The notes under the pieces: model-generated
Databases searched by the model: none
What the model was told of the DNA's origin: nothing
The model's input: only the letters and a program-made list of their open reading frames with translations
From: Pseudomonadota bacterium
Lineage (GTDB): Bacteria; Pseudomonadota; Gammaproteobacteria; Burkholderiales; JABEVD01
Assembly: GCA_021848825.1 (NCBI GenBank)
Contig: JAJZTQ010000009.1
Span: 17,634 to 81,633 of the forward strand
DNA: 64,000 nt
Direction: 5' to 3'
Shown here: positions 10,662 through 19,650 of the stretch, one piece after another
Layout of the letters: each line of letters opens with the position of its first letter
How positions within the stretch are numbered: position 1 is the first letter of the stretch
Position numbers and translations under genes: made by a program

Positions 10662-11324
10662 TCATCTGCTTTCTTGAGCCTTCTTCAGATCCGCCTGAAT
10701 TTCAATCCTTCGCCCGGCGTCGGCCACTTCCCGGCCGCCCCTGGAGGGCGCCGCCAAAGCCTTTTTCAGGTAGGTTATGGCCTCATCGTAATGTCCGTCT
10801 TCCAGCATCAGATCGCCGTAGAAATAGTTGGGATCCATCCCGTTCGGATTCAATTTCAGGGCCTTCCCAAGGTATTCCCTTGCTTTCTCGTGATCTCCGA
10901 AGCCTATCGGCCAGCCCGGCACTTTATAATAAAGCGAGCCAAGCGTTGTGTAAATGGAGCCATCCAGCGCATTGGGATTGATTTTCTCGGCTGAAAGCAG
11001 CAGATTCCTCGCGTTCTTGGCGAGCCCGAGTGCGCCGAACCCGCCCTTCACCTTCGCCTCGGAGGCCATCACGATCGCCTCCCATACGATGGGCTCCGCA
11101 TGATCGGGATAGCGGATCGAAACGTCGTGAGCCATTCCCACGAGCGTCTCGAATGCCGACTCCTTCCTGTCTTCAGGCGTCTGGTAATTGACGATGGCCC
11201 ATTCATGCTGGAGGCGGGAAATCGCTTCGTCCAGGCCCGGATCGGCATGCGCATTCGTCATGAAAAAAGCTGCCGAAAAAAATGCAAACTTGAAGTAGTT
11301 CATTTCGCCATTCCTCGCTAACAT
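10662..11324 (-). CDS. Secreted TPR-like repeat protein
   Basis: Signal peptide (FKFAFFSAAFFMTNAHA), TPR-like GDHEKAREYLGKALKLNPNG and GHYDEAITYLKKALAAP. Confidence 0.75.
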   Translation of the reverse strand: MLARNGEMNYFKFAFFSAAFFMTNAHADPGLDEAISRLQHEWAIVNYQTPEDRKESAFETLVGMAHDVSIRYPDHAEPIVWEAIVMASEAKVKGGFGALGLAKNARNLLLSAEKINPNALDGSIYTTLGSLYYKVPGWPIGFGDHEKAREYLGKALKLNPNGMDPNYFYGDLMLEDGHYDEAITYLKKALAAPSRGGREVADAGRRIEIQADLKKAQESR

Positions 11325-11719
11325 TTAAACAATCCCCCTTCCTTGATTGTTTTCATCCTGGGCCCAGGAGCGCCGCAGCATCCTCGTTTGTCGCGGCGCG
11401 CTGCACGCCCTCGGCTCTCGAAGCCATCATCGTGTCGGAAACCCGCAAATTTGCCAGAAATATCCTATCACAGGCGAGCTCACCTTGAGCTGTTTGACAG
11501 GATATCGTCGAAATGCACGGGGATCTTTTCGACATCCAACTTTGTCGCCCCTTCACGCCGCGCTTTATCGGGACTGAGGCATGGACCGCACGCAACGGAG
11601 GGCAACTGAACATGACACGCTGAAATTCCCGAAAAGGCCTTGAGCATCGCCTGATCCCGCTGCCTGGATTCGAATAGCTTATTCATGCTGGCTTAAGGAT
11701 TTCTTATGATTCTGAATGT

Positions 11720-11755
11720 AAAAAAGCCCCCCTCTTCGGAAGAGGGGGGCTTTTT
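11720..11755. terminator. Bidirectional-looking intrinsic terminator
   Basis: AAAAAAGCCCCCCTCTTCGGAAGAGGGGGGCTTTTT, perfect hairpin with T/A tracts, downstream of desaturase. Confidence 0.9.
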
Positions 11756-11768
11756 GGCAGGATCCTTT

Positions 11769-12854
11769 TCAGGCGGCCTTTCTCAGCATGGGATTGAGAT
11801 GGAGCACGGCTGCCTCGCGGAAGCTGTACCAGATTTTCTTCTCGTAATCGTAGAGCTGGCAGCGCTTGAAAATCCCGACAACCGTGGAGAACCTGAAGCG
11901 GTATTCGTGGATATACTGGCCATACTCCCGCTTGATGTCGCGATACGCTTTCTTCAGGTGGTAGAAGGGAATCCTGTTGTCCACATGATGAGGGATATGA
12001 ATCATGATGTTGTGGATCAGCACTTCGCTCAATGCGGAACAGCGCACGATCGTGCTGCAGTAGACCTGCCCGATGGTGTTGCTCCATTCATTGCGCTGGT
12101 CGAAATAGGGAATATCGGGGTGGGTGTGATGCAGGAAAACGAAAAGCGCGATGAAATAATTGAAAACCACGAAAGGCAGGATCACGGCCGACACCACACC
12201 CCATATTCCGCCTGCATAACGGTAGGCCAGCGCCGAATAGGCCATGAAGAAGATCAGCGTGAGCACCTTGGAAATCGAGAACAGATGCCTGTCCCTCAGG
12301 TTGTGATCGGGCTTGAAGCGAACCATGCCCGCCCACCAGACGCGCAGCAGGTAATGCAGCGCACAGGTATAGGGGCTCCTTTCCATGCGGTAGACGAAGC
12401 GCTGGAATGCGGATTTTGAAGCATATTCCGCCGGGGTCAGGGGGCGCCAGATCCAGTCTATGGGCGTGAAGGAAGTGAATCCGTGATGCACCTTGTTGTG
12501 TCCATAGGACCACAGCCTGTACATGTTGAGCGAAGGCAGCATGAAGAGCGTCCCCAGGATTTCCGACACACGCTTGCTCTTGAAGAGGGTGCCGTGCGCC
12601 GCATCATGCGCCCAGACAAACATGAAAGCCACAGAGCAGCCTGCGAGAAGGCCGAAAAGGAGTTTGGCCAGCAAGGCATGGCTGAGAAAAACGCCGCTTA
12701 TCGACCCGAGATAAAGCGAAAGATCAAATGCATACCAGAAGAGCGCACGAAGCGTCGAGCGATTGTAACACTCAGGCGAAATCGCCTGCCTCACCGCCTG
12801 AAGCTTGACGTCGTGCAATTCCCTGTAGGATGGAAGGCTCATGTATTTCCTCAA
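11769..12854 (-). CDS. Fatty acid desaturase family protein
   Basis: Histidine boxes HDAAHG, HNKVHH, HIPHHVD; several TMs. Confidence 0.88.
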   Translation of the reverse strand: MRKYMSLPSYRELHDVKLQAVRQAISPECYNRSTLRALFWYAFDLSLYLGSISGVFLSHALLAKLLFGLLAGCSVAFMFVWAHDAAHGTLFKSKRVSEILGTLFMLPSLNMYRLWSYGHNKVHHGFTSFTPIDWIWRPLTPAEYASKSAFQRFVYRMERSPYTCALHYLLRVWWAGMVRFKPDHNLRDRHLFSISKVLTLIFFMAYSALAYRYAGGIWGVVSAVILPFVVFNYFIALFVFLHHTHPDIPYFDQRNEWSNTIGQVYCSTIVRCSALSEVLIHNIMIHIPHHVDNRIPFYHLKKAYRDIKREYGQYIHEYRFRFSTVVGIFKRCQLYDYEKKIWYSFREAAVLHLNPMLRKAA

Positions 12855-12929
12855 AAAACTTAAAAAAACTCGGTAGTTACGTAATAACTGAATGATAACG
12901 GAATGATATCACGAATTCGAGCATTTCTT

Positions 12930-12943
12930 TTGATCCAGATCAA
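12930..12943. promoter_or_regulatory. FNR box (perfect consensus)
   Basis: TTGAT-CCAG-ATCAA at 12930-12943; fnr itself is encoded at 19921-20646. Confidence 0.85.
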
Positions 12944-12977
12944 ATCGCAAATTTTGACGAACGGTAGAATGGTCTCT

Positions 12978-13079
12978 GTCGCAACGGTGTATGCAGGCAT
13001 GATCGGTGCGGGTTCAAAGGTTGCTCCGTTCCACGCCATTTCCCGCTTCGAGCCATAGCGGGAATGGCGTGTTTTTTTT
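12978..13079 (+). ncRNA. Candidate FNR-activated small RNA (~100 nt)
   Basis: FNR box centred at 12936.5 is -41.5 from 12978; -10 TAGAAT at 12965-12970; strong terminator CACGCCATTTCCCGCT-loop-AGCGGGAATGGCGTG-TTTTTTTT ending 13079; no substantial ORF. Confidence 0.65.
13032..13079 (+). terminator. Intrinsic terminator of candidate sRNA
   Basis: 15-bp stem with one bulged T followed by eight T residues. Confidence 0.9.
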
Positions 13080-13228
13080 GACATGGCCTTGATCGTCCTT
13101 GCAGCGTTGCATTTTTGCGACAGTTTTTTAAAACCATTTTAACAGTGTGGTTTAAGGTGCTAGATTTTAAATGGCTGTCGATCAAGGCAGTCGGAACCAG
13201 AAACCAGTCCTTTCTCAAGGAGAAATAC

Positions 13229-14065
13229 ATGAAAAAAACTATTATTGCCGCAATGCTTTCCTTTCCTTTCTGCGCCAACGCAGCCGTCACCAACATCGAC
13301 GGCCAGGCTGGCGGCGGAATCGTTCCCTGGGCGCTGCTTTCCTCAGGCCCGACTGTGGCGTACACCCATATCGAGACCCAGAATCTCGGCATCAACAGCC
13401 TGGCGATCAACACCAGCTTCGCCAACCGGGTTGAAGTATCTTATGCGCGCAACATGCTGAACGACAATGGCTCGGCTCTCGGCAACAGCAACAATACGGA
13501 CAATGTCGACAATTTCGGCATCAAGGTGAAGATCAACGACATGAGCGACTCCATGCCCCAGTTCGCCGTGGGCGCCGTGTACAAAAAGGTTTCGGGCAAT
13601 CTCTACGACAACGTGCTGAGCCCCGCACTCGGCGTCAACAATTCGTCGACCGATCTCTATGGCGCAGCCAGCAAGATCGTCAATATAGGCGGCAAGAACG
13701 TGCTGCTCAACGGCGTGCTGCGCGCGACGAAAGCCGACGAACTGGGCCTCCTCGGATTCGGCGGCGGAAGCACCCCCGGCGCACCGAGTGGATACAAGAT
13801 CGTGCCTGAAGTGTCGGCCGAAGTTTTTGCGGCAGCCAATGTCGTGGTGGGCGCGGAATACCGCAAGATGCCGAATTTCTCCGTAGCCGGGGCGACGGAT
13901 GGCATCCTGCATCCCAATTCCGCTTATGATTTCCACGTCGTCTATGTCGCGAACAAGACCTTCACCTTGACGGCGGCTTATGCCAACCTCGGAGAAGTCG
14001 CACCGGCAGTCAACGGCACGAACAGGCAGAACGGCCTTTTCCTTCAAGGGCAGGTGAATTTCTGA
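13229..14065 (+). CDS. DUF3034-like secreted/outer-membrane protein
   Basis: Signal peptide MKKTIIAAMLSFPFCANA; NLGINSLAINTSFANRVEVSYARN...FGIKVKIND resembles DUF3034; terminal VNF. SD AAGGAG upstream. Confidence 0.7.
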   Translation: MKKTIIAAMLSFPFCANAAVTNIDGQAGGGIVPWALLSSGPTVAYTHIETQNLGINSLAINTSFANRVEVSYARNMLNDNGSALGNSNNTDNVDNFGIKVKINDMSDSMPQFAVGAVYKKVSGNLYDNVLSPALGVNNSSTDLYGAASKIVNIGGKNVLLNGVLRATKADELGLLGFGGGSTPGAPSGYKIVPEVSAEVFAAANVVVGAEYRKMPNFSVAGATDGILHPNSAYDFHVVYVANKTFTLTAAYANLGEVAPAVNGTNRQNGLFLQGQVNF

Positions 14066-14085
14066 GCTGAAAATTCCTGAATTGC

Positions 14086-14121
14086 AGGCCATTCCGGGCA
14101 AAGCCCGGAATGGCCTTTTTT
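14086..14121. terminator. Intrinsic terminator
   Basis: AGGCCATTCCGGGC-AAA-GCCCGGAATGGCCT-TTTTT. Confidence 0.9.
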
Positions 14122-14417
14122 AGGGCGTGTTAACTCTATTGTCACATTTGCGACGGCGGCGATTTGGGGGGAGCACATCCGCGAAGCAAGTCGCGCAGTA
14201 TTGCCAGTCACTACAAGCGATTCGCGACAAAGGAGGGCGCCCAAATCACCCCGTCCCATACTGGTTGTAAAAATACTATTGAGGGTTGGCTCTGGAAGAG
14301 CCGCGTCTGCGGTGTTGCAAGACTTGTGAATGGAATAACCATTCGCTTCATCTTGCGCCTAGCATCCACAGCCTTCCAGAGCCAACGCAGATGCGAAAAT
14401 AGAGTTAACACGCCCTA
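14121..14417. mobile_element. MITE-like non-autonomous element
   Basis: Perfect 20-bp terminal inverted repeats TAGGGCGTGTTAACTCTATT (14121-14140) / AATAGAGTTAACACGCCCTA (14398-14417), extending imperfectly to ~32 bp; 297 bp; no transposase ORF; TA at both ends compatible with a TA target duplication. Confidence 0.75.
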
Positions 14418-14570
14418 ATGGAACTGCGTCATGTGGGGCGCAATGAAGAAATAGAATACCAGCGTCGCCACGATATTGAAGGCGATGATGACCCCGAATA
14501 CCTTCAATCCGAGGGCCAGCCAATTCGGTCCTGTCTGCCTGGCTTCTTTCTGTTCCTGCTGTTCTTCCAT
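14415..14570 (-). CDS. Small single-pass membrane protein (51 aa)
   Basis: MEEQQEQKEARQTGPNWLALGLKVFGVIIAFNIVATLVFYFFIAPHMTQFH*; GGAGGGG Shine-Dalgarno. Too short for the ORF track. Confidence 0.7.
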   Translation of the reverse strand: MEEQQEQKEARQTGPNWLALGLKVFGVIIAFNIVATLVFYFFIAPHMTQFH

Positions 14571-14665
14571 TTCCCCTCCGCGTGACCGTAGGGGACATTA
14601 TAACCCAGCTTTGTCAGCAATCGATTGCCAAGGTAGAATGAACTGATTCACCCTAGGAATTCGTC

Positions 14666-17572
14666 ATGACCCACCATCCCGCTTTCGAATGGCTTCGATC
14701 CGAGAAGATCGATTCGCTGAAACTCACTGTCGAAGAATACCGGCACAGACAAACCGGCGCACAGCATTTTCATCTGAGCGCAGACAATCCTGAAAACGTT
14801 TTTTTCGTGGCCCTGCGCACGGTCCCCATGGATTCCACCGGGGTCGCGCATATCCTGGAGCATACCGCGCTCTGCGGAAGCGAACGCTATCCCGTTCGGG
14901 ATCCCTTCTTCATGATGATCAGGCGATCGCTCAACACCTTCATGAATGCCTTCACGTCCAGCGACTGGACAGCCTATCCCTTCGCGAGCAAGAACAGGAA
15001 GGACTTCCGGAATCTGATGGAGGTCTATCTCGACGCGGTGTTCTTTTCCCGCCTGGACGAACTGGATTTCGCCCAGGAAGGGCATCGCGTCGAATTCGAA
15101 AAGCAGAATGATGCGACGAGCGATCTCGTGTTCAAGGGCGTCGTCTACAACGAGATGAAAGGGGCGATGAGCTCCCCCGCGAATGCGCTCTGGCATACGC
15201 TTTGCAGGTATCTCTTCCCGACTTCCACCTATCATTACAACAGCGGCGGCGATCCCGAGGCCATACCGGACCTCACCCACGATGCGCTCAAGCATTTCTA
15301 CAGAACCCACTACCATCCTTCCAACTCCGTCTTCATGACCTACGGCGACATCCCGGCCTATGAGCATCACAGGCTCATGGACGAGCAGGCGCTTTGCCGC
15401 TTCGACAAACTGGAAGAACAGATCGCTGTCCGGGACGAGAAGCGCTACTGTGCCCAGGTGACCGTCGAGGAAAGCTATGCATTCGACGAGACGGAGGGCA
15501 AGACTCATGTCGTGATGGCATGGCTGCTCGGCAAGAGCACAGATCTCAAGGCGCTGTTGAAGGCCCATCTTCTGTCCAGCGTCCTGCTTGAAAACGGCGC
15601 CTCTCCGCTCAGGCACGCGCTCGAGACGACAGAGTTGGGATCCGCGCCTTCCCCGCTTTGCGGGCTGGAAGACTCGAACAGGGAAATCAGCTTCATCTGC
15701 GGCCTCGAGGGCTCGGAACCTGGAAATTCGGAAGCGACCGAGGCACTCATTCTTTCGGTATTGAACGAGGTCGCTGAAAAGGGAGTGCCATTCGAGAGCA
15801 TAGAAGCGGCGCTCCACCAGATCGAACTCTCCCAGCGGGAAATCAGCGGAGACGGTCATCCATATGGATTGCAGCTGATCCTTCACGCCCTTCCCCAGGC
15901 GATACACAGGGGGGATCCCGTATCCGCGCTGAATATCGACCCGGTACTGGAAGAACTCAGGCAGGAAATAAGGGATCCTGATTTCATCAAGCGGCTGGTC
16001 CGCGAATCCCTGCTTGAGAACGAACACAGGGTGAGGCTGACTCTGAAGCCGGACAGCAAACTGAGCGAGAAGCGCAGCCTTCTGGAAAAGGCCAGGCTTG
16101 CCGAAATGAGATCCAGCATGTCCGAAGAAGCAAAAAAGGCCGTGATCGATCAGGCCGAGGCCCTCGCCGAACGCCAGGCCAGGCAGGACGATCCCGAGAT
16201 CCTGCCCAAGGTGGGACTGGAAGACATCCCTGAAAAGATTTCGATTCCCGAAGGCGAAAGTGCAAAGGCAGGGAGCCTTCCTGCGACATTCTTCGAGCAG
16301 GGAACGAACGGGCTCGTCTACCAGCAGATCGTGGCAGACCTGCCTGATCTCGACGGGTCTTCGCTGGACCTGCTGCCCTATTACACATCCTGCCTGACCG
16401 AGCTTGGCTGCGGCGGCAGAAACTACCTCGAAACCCAGGCCCTGCAATCCGCCGTCACAGGGGGAATCCACGCCTACACTTCGATGAGGGGGAAAATCGA
16501 CGACGAACAGGCCGTGAAAGGTTATTTCGTTCTTTCAGGCAAGGCGCTCTCCAGAAATCTGACCAAGCTTTCCGCCCTGATGAAGGAAACGCTGGAGACC
16601 GCGAGATTCGACGAAAAGAACAGGATCAGGGAGATCATCGCGCAGGAACGGGCCAGCCGGGAACAGAGCGTCACAGGCCAGGGACACAGCCTCGCCATGA
16701 CGGCCGCATCCAGCGGCATGAGTCCTGCGGCGATGACCATGCACAGGCTGAACGGCCTTGCCGGCATCAGATCGCTCAAGGGTCTCGACGATGCCCTAGA
16801 CGAGCCGGGAAAGCTGGATGAAGTCGCATCGCTGTTTTCGAAAATCCATGAATCGATACGGAGTGCGCCCTGGCAGCTTCTGGTGATCGGGGAAGGGGAA
16901 AAGCGCAATGAGCTGATGCGCGACCTGGACGAGAAATGGAAGGAAGAGGGGCCGTCACTCGCCTTCTCGCCCTTCTCGCCCCCTCCTTCAAGAAGACAGG
17001 TGAAAGAACTCTGGATCGCCAACACCCAGGTCAACTTCTGCGCAAAAGCCTATCCCACCGTGCCGACCGAACATCCTCATGCCGCGCCCCTGGCTGTGCT
17101 GGGCGGATTCCTGAGGAACGGATTCCTGCACCGGGCGATCAGGGAACAGGGCGGGGCCTATGGCGGCGGGGCGGGTCAGGATTCCGACAATGCAGCCTTC
17201 CGATTCTTCTCCTACCGGGATCCCAGGCTCGTCGAAACGCTTGACGATTTCGACAGGTCTGTACAATGGCTGCTCACCGAAAAGCATGAAAGCCGTGCGC
17301 TAGAGGAAGCGATACTCGGCGTCATCGGCAGCCTCGACAAGCCCGGGTCCCCTGCAGGGGAAGCCAAGCATGCCTTCCACAATGCCCTTTTCGGCAGAAC
17401 TGCCGAAAAGCGTCAGCGCTTCAGGGAGCGCGTCCTGAAGGTGACGATCGAAGATCTCGTCGAAGTCGGCAAGGCCTACCTCTTGCCTGAAAAAGCGAGC
17501 GTCGCGGTCATCACCAGTCAGGCGAAATTCGATGAAACAGGCGATCTCGGGCTGGAGATATTCAGGCTTTGA
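14666..17572 (+). CDS. M16C-type insulinase/presequence-protease-like zinc peptidase
   Basis: HILEHTALCGSERYPVRDPFFMMIRRSLNTFMNAFTSSDWTAYPFAS (HxxEH, inverted zinc motif); 968 aa. Confidence 0.93.
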   Translation: MTHHPAFEWLRSEKIDSLKLTVEEYRHRQTGAQHFHLSADNPENVFFVALRTVPMDSTGVAHILEHTALCGSERYPVRDPFFMMIRRSLNTFMNAFTSSDWTAYPFASKNRKDFRNLMEVYLDAVFFSRLDELDFAQEGHRVEFEKQNDATSDLVFKGVVYNEMKGAMSSPANALWHTLCRYLFPTSTYHYNSGGDPEAIPDLTHDALKHFYRTHYHPSNSVFMTYGDIPAYEHHRLMDEQALCRFDKLEEQIAVRDEKRYCAQVTVEESYAFDETEGKTHVVMAWLLGKSTDLKALLKAHLLSSVLLENGASPLRHALETTELGSAPSPLCGLEDSNREISFICGLEGSEPGNSEATEALILSVLNEVAEKGVPFESIEAALHQIELSQREISGDGHPYGLQLILHALPQAIHRGDPVSALNIDPVLEELRQEIRDPDFIKRLVRESLLENEHRVRLTLKPDSKLSEKRSLLEKARLAEMRSSMSEEAKKAVIDQAEALAERQARQDDPEILPKVGLEDIPEKISIPEGESAKAGSLPATFFEQGTNGLVYQQIVADLPDLDGSSLDLLPYYTSCLTELGCGGRNYLETQALQSAVTGGIHAYTSMRGKIDDEQAVKGYFVLSGKALSRNLTKLSALMKETLETARFDEKNRIREIIAQERASREQSVTGQGHSLAMTAASSGMSPAAMTMHRLNGLAGIRSLKGLDDALDEPGKLDEVASLFSKIHESIRSAPWQLLVIGEGEKRNELMRDLDEKWKEEGPSLAFSPFSPPPSRRQVKELWIANTQVNFCAKAYPTVPTEHPHAAPLAVLGGFLRNGFLHRAIREQGGAYGGGAGQDSDNAAFRFFSYRDPRLVETLDDFDRSVQWLLTEKHESRALEEAILGVIGSLDKPGSPAGEAKHAFHNALFGRTAEKRQRFRERVLKVTIEDLVEVGKAYLLPEKASVAVITSQAKFDETGDLGLEIFRL

Positions 17573-18929
17573 GGGATCTTGCCCAGGATTCCAGTTCGTC
17601 CAGGATGACCGGATCCTTCCCTTCGCTTCTCAAGACGGCCAGCCTTTCCATGTAGGCTTCAATGTCGAGGCGGCTTTCGCAGAAGGCCTTCCAGCGCATC
17701 CTTTCGGAAGCGGAAAGCGTTTCAGGATAATTCCTGGCGCGGTACCGGAAAAGCATCTCGGGAATCCTGGCGTCTTCGTATTGAAGGCCGAGATGAGCGA
17801 GCTTTTCCGGCGAAGTCGAACGGATGATCTCCATCTTCGCCCTGTCAGAATTGGAAAAGAAACCGCCGTAGAGCGCAAGATCGGGGTCCTGCAGCGACTC
17901 CCTTTCTTGTCTGGCGAACACTTCCTCCATCTTTTCTTCCAGCCCCTCTGCCTTCCTGATCATCTCCGCATGCCGATGGCAGTTCGCGATATCGATCTGC
18001 AGCCTTTCCGCGATTTCTGGCGTGAGCAGCTTTTCGGTTGCAACGATGGGACATTTGTTGAGATGGATGGTCTTGAGCGGAATCCTCTCCGCATCGAGCG
18101 CTTCCCTGGGGGTGAAGAGCCTTCTTCTTATTTCAGCTGCGTCAAGGTTCAAAAGATCCGAGGGATCCTGCCTCAGATCGTAGACGACCACTTCGTTTCG
18201 ACTCACGGTCGCAATGGGCAACACAAGCGCAGTCGAGCCGTATTCCGAAGGATACATGGAAGAGACATGGATGACGGGCATGCCAGGAGAGAGCAGGCCT
18301 GACACACGCTTCTTTTCCCTGTACCGGTAGACATAATCGTACAGCTTCGGCTGCTTCTTCCTGACGAGCCTGGCGAGATCGATCGTCGCCCTGACATCCG
18401 ACAGCGCATCATGCGCCGATTCGTGCGAAATACCGTTTGCCGCAGTCAGTTCCTCCAGCCTGAAGCTCGGCTTCCCGTCCGCACCAAGAGGCCATTCCAT
18501 CCCTTCAGGCCTGAAGGCCCGCACCAGCCTCATCATGTCGATGATGTCCCATCTCGAACAGCCGTTCTGCCATTCGCGTGCATAGGGATCGAAAAAATTC
18601 CGATACAGGATGTTGCGGGTGAATTCGTCGTCGAACCTGATGCTGTTGTAGCCTACCCCGCATGTCCCTGGGTAGGCCAGCTCGCGCTCGATTTTCGAGA
18701 TGAATTCCGCTTCAATCAACCCCTCCCTCTCGGCAGTCTGCGGGGTGATATGGGTCACGAGGCAGGACTCGGGCTGAGGAAGGCTGTCGAAGGAAGGTTT
18801 GCAGTAGATGACCAGCGGCTCCCCGATGACATTCAGTTCCTCGTCTGTCCTGATGCCTGCGAACTGTGCCGGTCTGTCTCTCGCAGGATCGATGCCGAAT
18901 GTTTCGTAGTCGTGCCAGTAGAGCGACAT
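17562..18929 (-). CDS. sbcB: Exodeoxyribonuclease I
   Basis: LYWHDYETFGIDPARDRPAQFAGIRTDEELN, GYNSIRFDDEFTRNILYRNFFDPYAREW, SHESAHDALSDVRATIDLARL. Confidence 0.95.
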   Translation of the reverse strand: MSLYWHDYETFGIDPARDRPAQFAGIRTDEELNVIGEPLVIYCKPSFDSLPQPESCLVTHITPQTAEREGLIEAEFISKIERELAYPGTCGVGYNSIRFDDEFTRNILYRNFFDPYAREWQNGCSRWDIIDMMRLVRAFRPEGMEWPLGADGKPSFRLEELTAANGISHESAHDALSDVRATIDLARLVRKKQPKLYDYVYRYREKKRVSGLLSPGMPVIHVSSMYPSEYGSTALVLPIATVSRNEVVVYDLRQDPSDLLNLDAAEIRRRLFTPREALDAERIPLKTIHLNKCPIVATEKLLTPEIAERLQIDIANCHRHAEMIRKAEGLEEKMEEVFARQERESLQDPDLALYGGFFSNSDRAKMEIIRSTSPEKLAHLGLQYEDARIPEMLFRYRARNYPETLSASERMRWKAFCESRLDIEAYMERLAVLRSEGKDPVILDELESWARSLKA

Positions 18930-19586
18930 CTAGCTGAGATCGAACATGTTCTTCACCGTATCATGACCCATTTTCTTGTGTATCACCGCGGCGGCGATAT
19001 GTCCCCACCAGTAGGCCCAGATGAAATTGGCGATGAAGCCATGGATGTCGTGAAAGAGCTCGGCCGTTGCATTTTTCGAGCCGTCCTCGGGCAGGATGAA
19101 GAAAAGGATTCCGCCTGTCAAAGCCATTCCCGTTGCGGAAAGAAAGCCCAATCCGTGCACGAATCCGGGCAATCCCCCTCTTCCCCCACCCTCAGGAAGC
19201 TTCAAGCTTTTGATCTCGCGAAGATCCTTCATCATCGACGAGAAGCCTTCCTTTCCCCAGGGAAAAAGAAATCTGAGATTGCTGTTGTCCTTCGCCCTGA
19301 GGCTCCATATCCAGTGAATGATCACGACAAGAAGCGCTGCCATGCCGACCCATTCGTGGATCTCGAAAGTCGTGGACTCGAGCACGCTGCGTTTTTCGCC
19401 GGCTTCCGGCGCCTCCATGACCAGGCTGATCAGGAGCTGGAAGGTGACGGTCGCAGCAAGCCCGAAATGCAGAAACCTGGTTTGTCTCGCCCATACTTTC
19501 GATTCATTCACGCCCGATCCCCTCCATGCCAGTAAAAGTCCAATTATAGCCTTCCCCAATTCTTCGAAGCTTAAAAATGCCGTCAC
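18930..19586 (-). CDS. Cytochrome b/b6 (b561-like) membrane protein
   Basis: Four TMs with His pairs (RFLHFGLA, EIHEWVGM, FHDIHGFIANFIW, WWGHIAAAVIH). Confidence 0.8.
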   Translation of the reverse strand: MTAFLSFEELGKAIIGLLLAWRGSGVNESKVWARQTRFLHFGLAATVTFQLLISLVMEAPEAGEKRSVLESTTFEIHEWVGMAALLVVIIHWIWSLRAKDNSNLRFLFPWGKEGFSSMMKDLREIKSLKLPEGGGRGGLPGFVHGLGFLSATGMALTGGILFFILPEDGSKNATAELFHDIHGFIANFIWAYWWGHIAAAVIHKKMGHDTVKNMFDLS

Positions 19587-19650
19587 AATTTGATTTTATC
19601 ATGCTGCTGGACTACCCTTTTATCGTCCATAATGACTCTGGAGAAACGCA

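Noticed and set aside
12978-13060. 19-aa ORF MIGAGSKVAPFHAISRFEP inside the candidate sRNA
   Set aside because: No clear Shine-Dalgarno and the stop lies in the terminator loop; retained only as an alternative (leader peptide or dual-function RNA).
14648-16471. 607-aa antisense ORF opposite the M16 peptidase
   Set aside because: Shadow ORF from codon bias in a GC-rich gene; the + strand encodes an unambiguous zinc peptidase.
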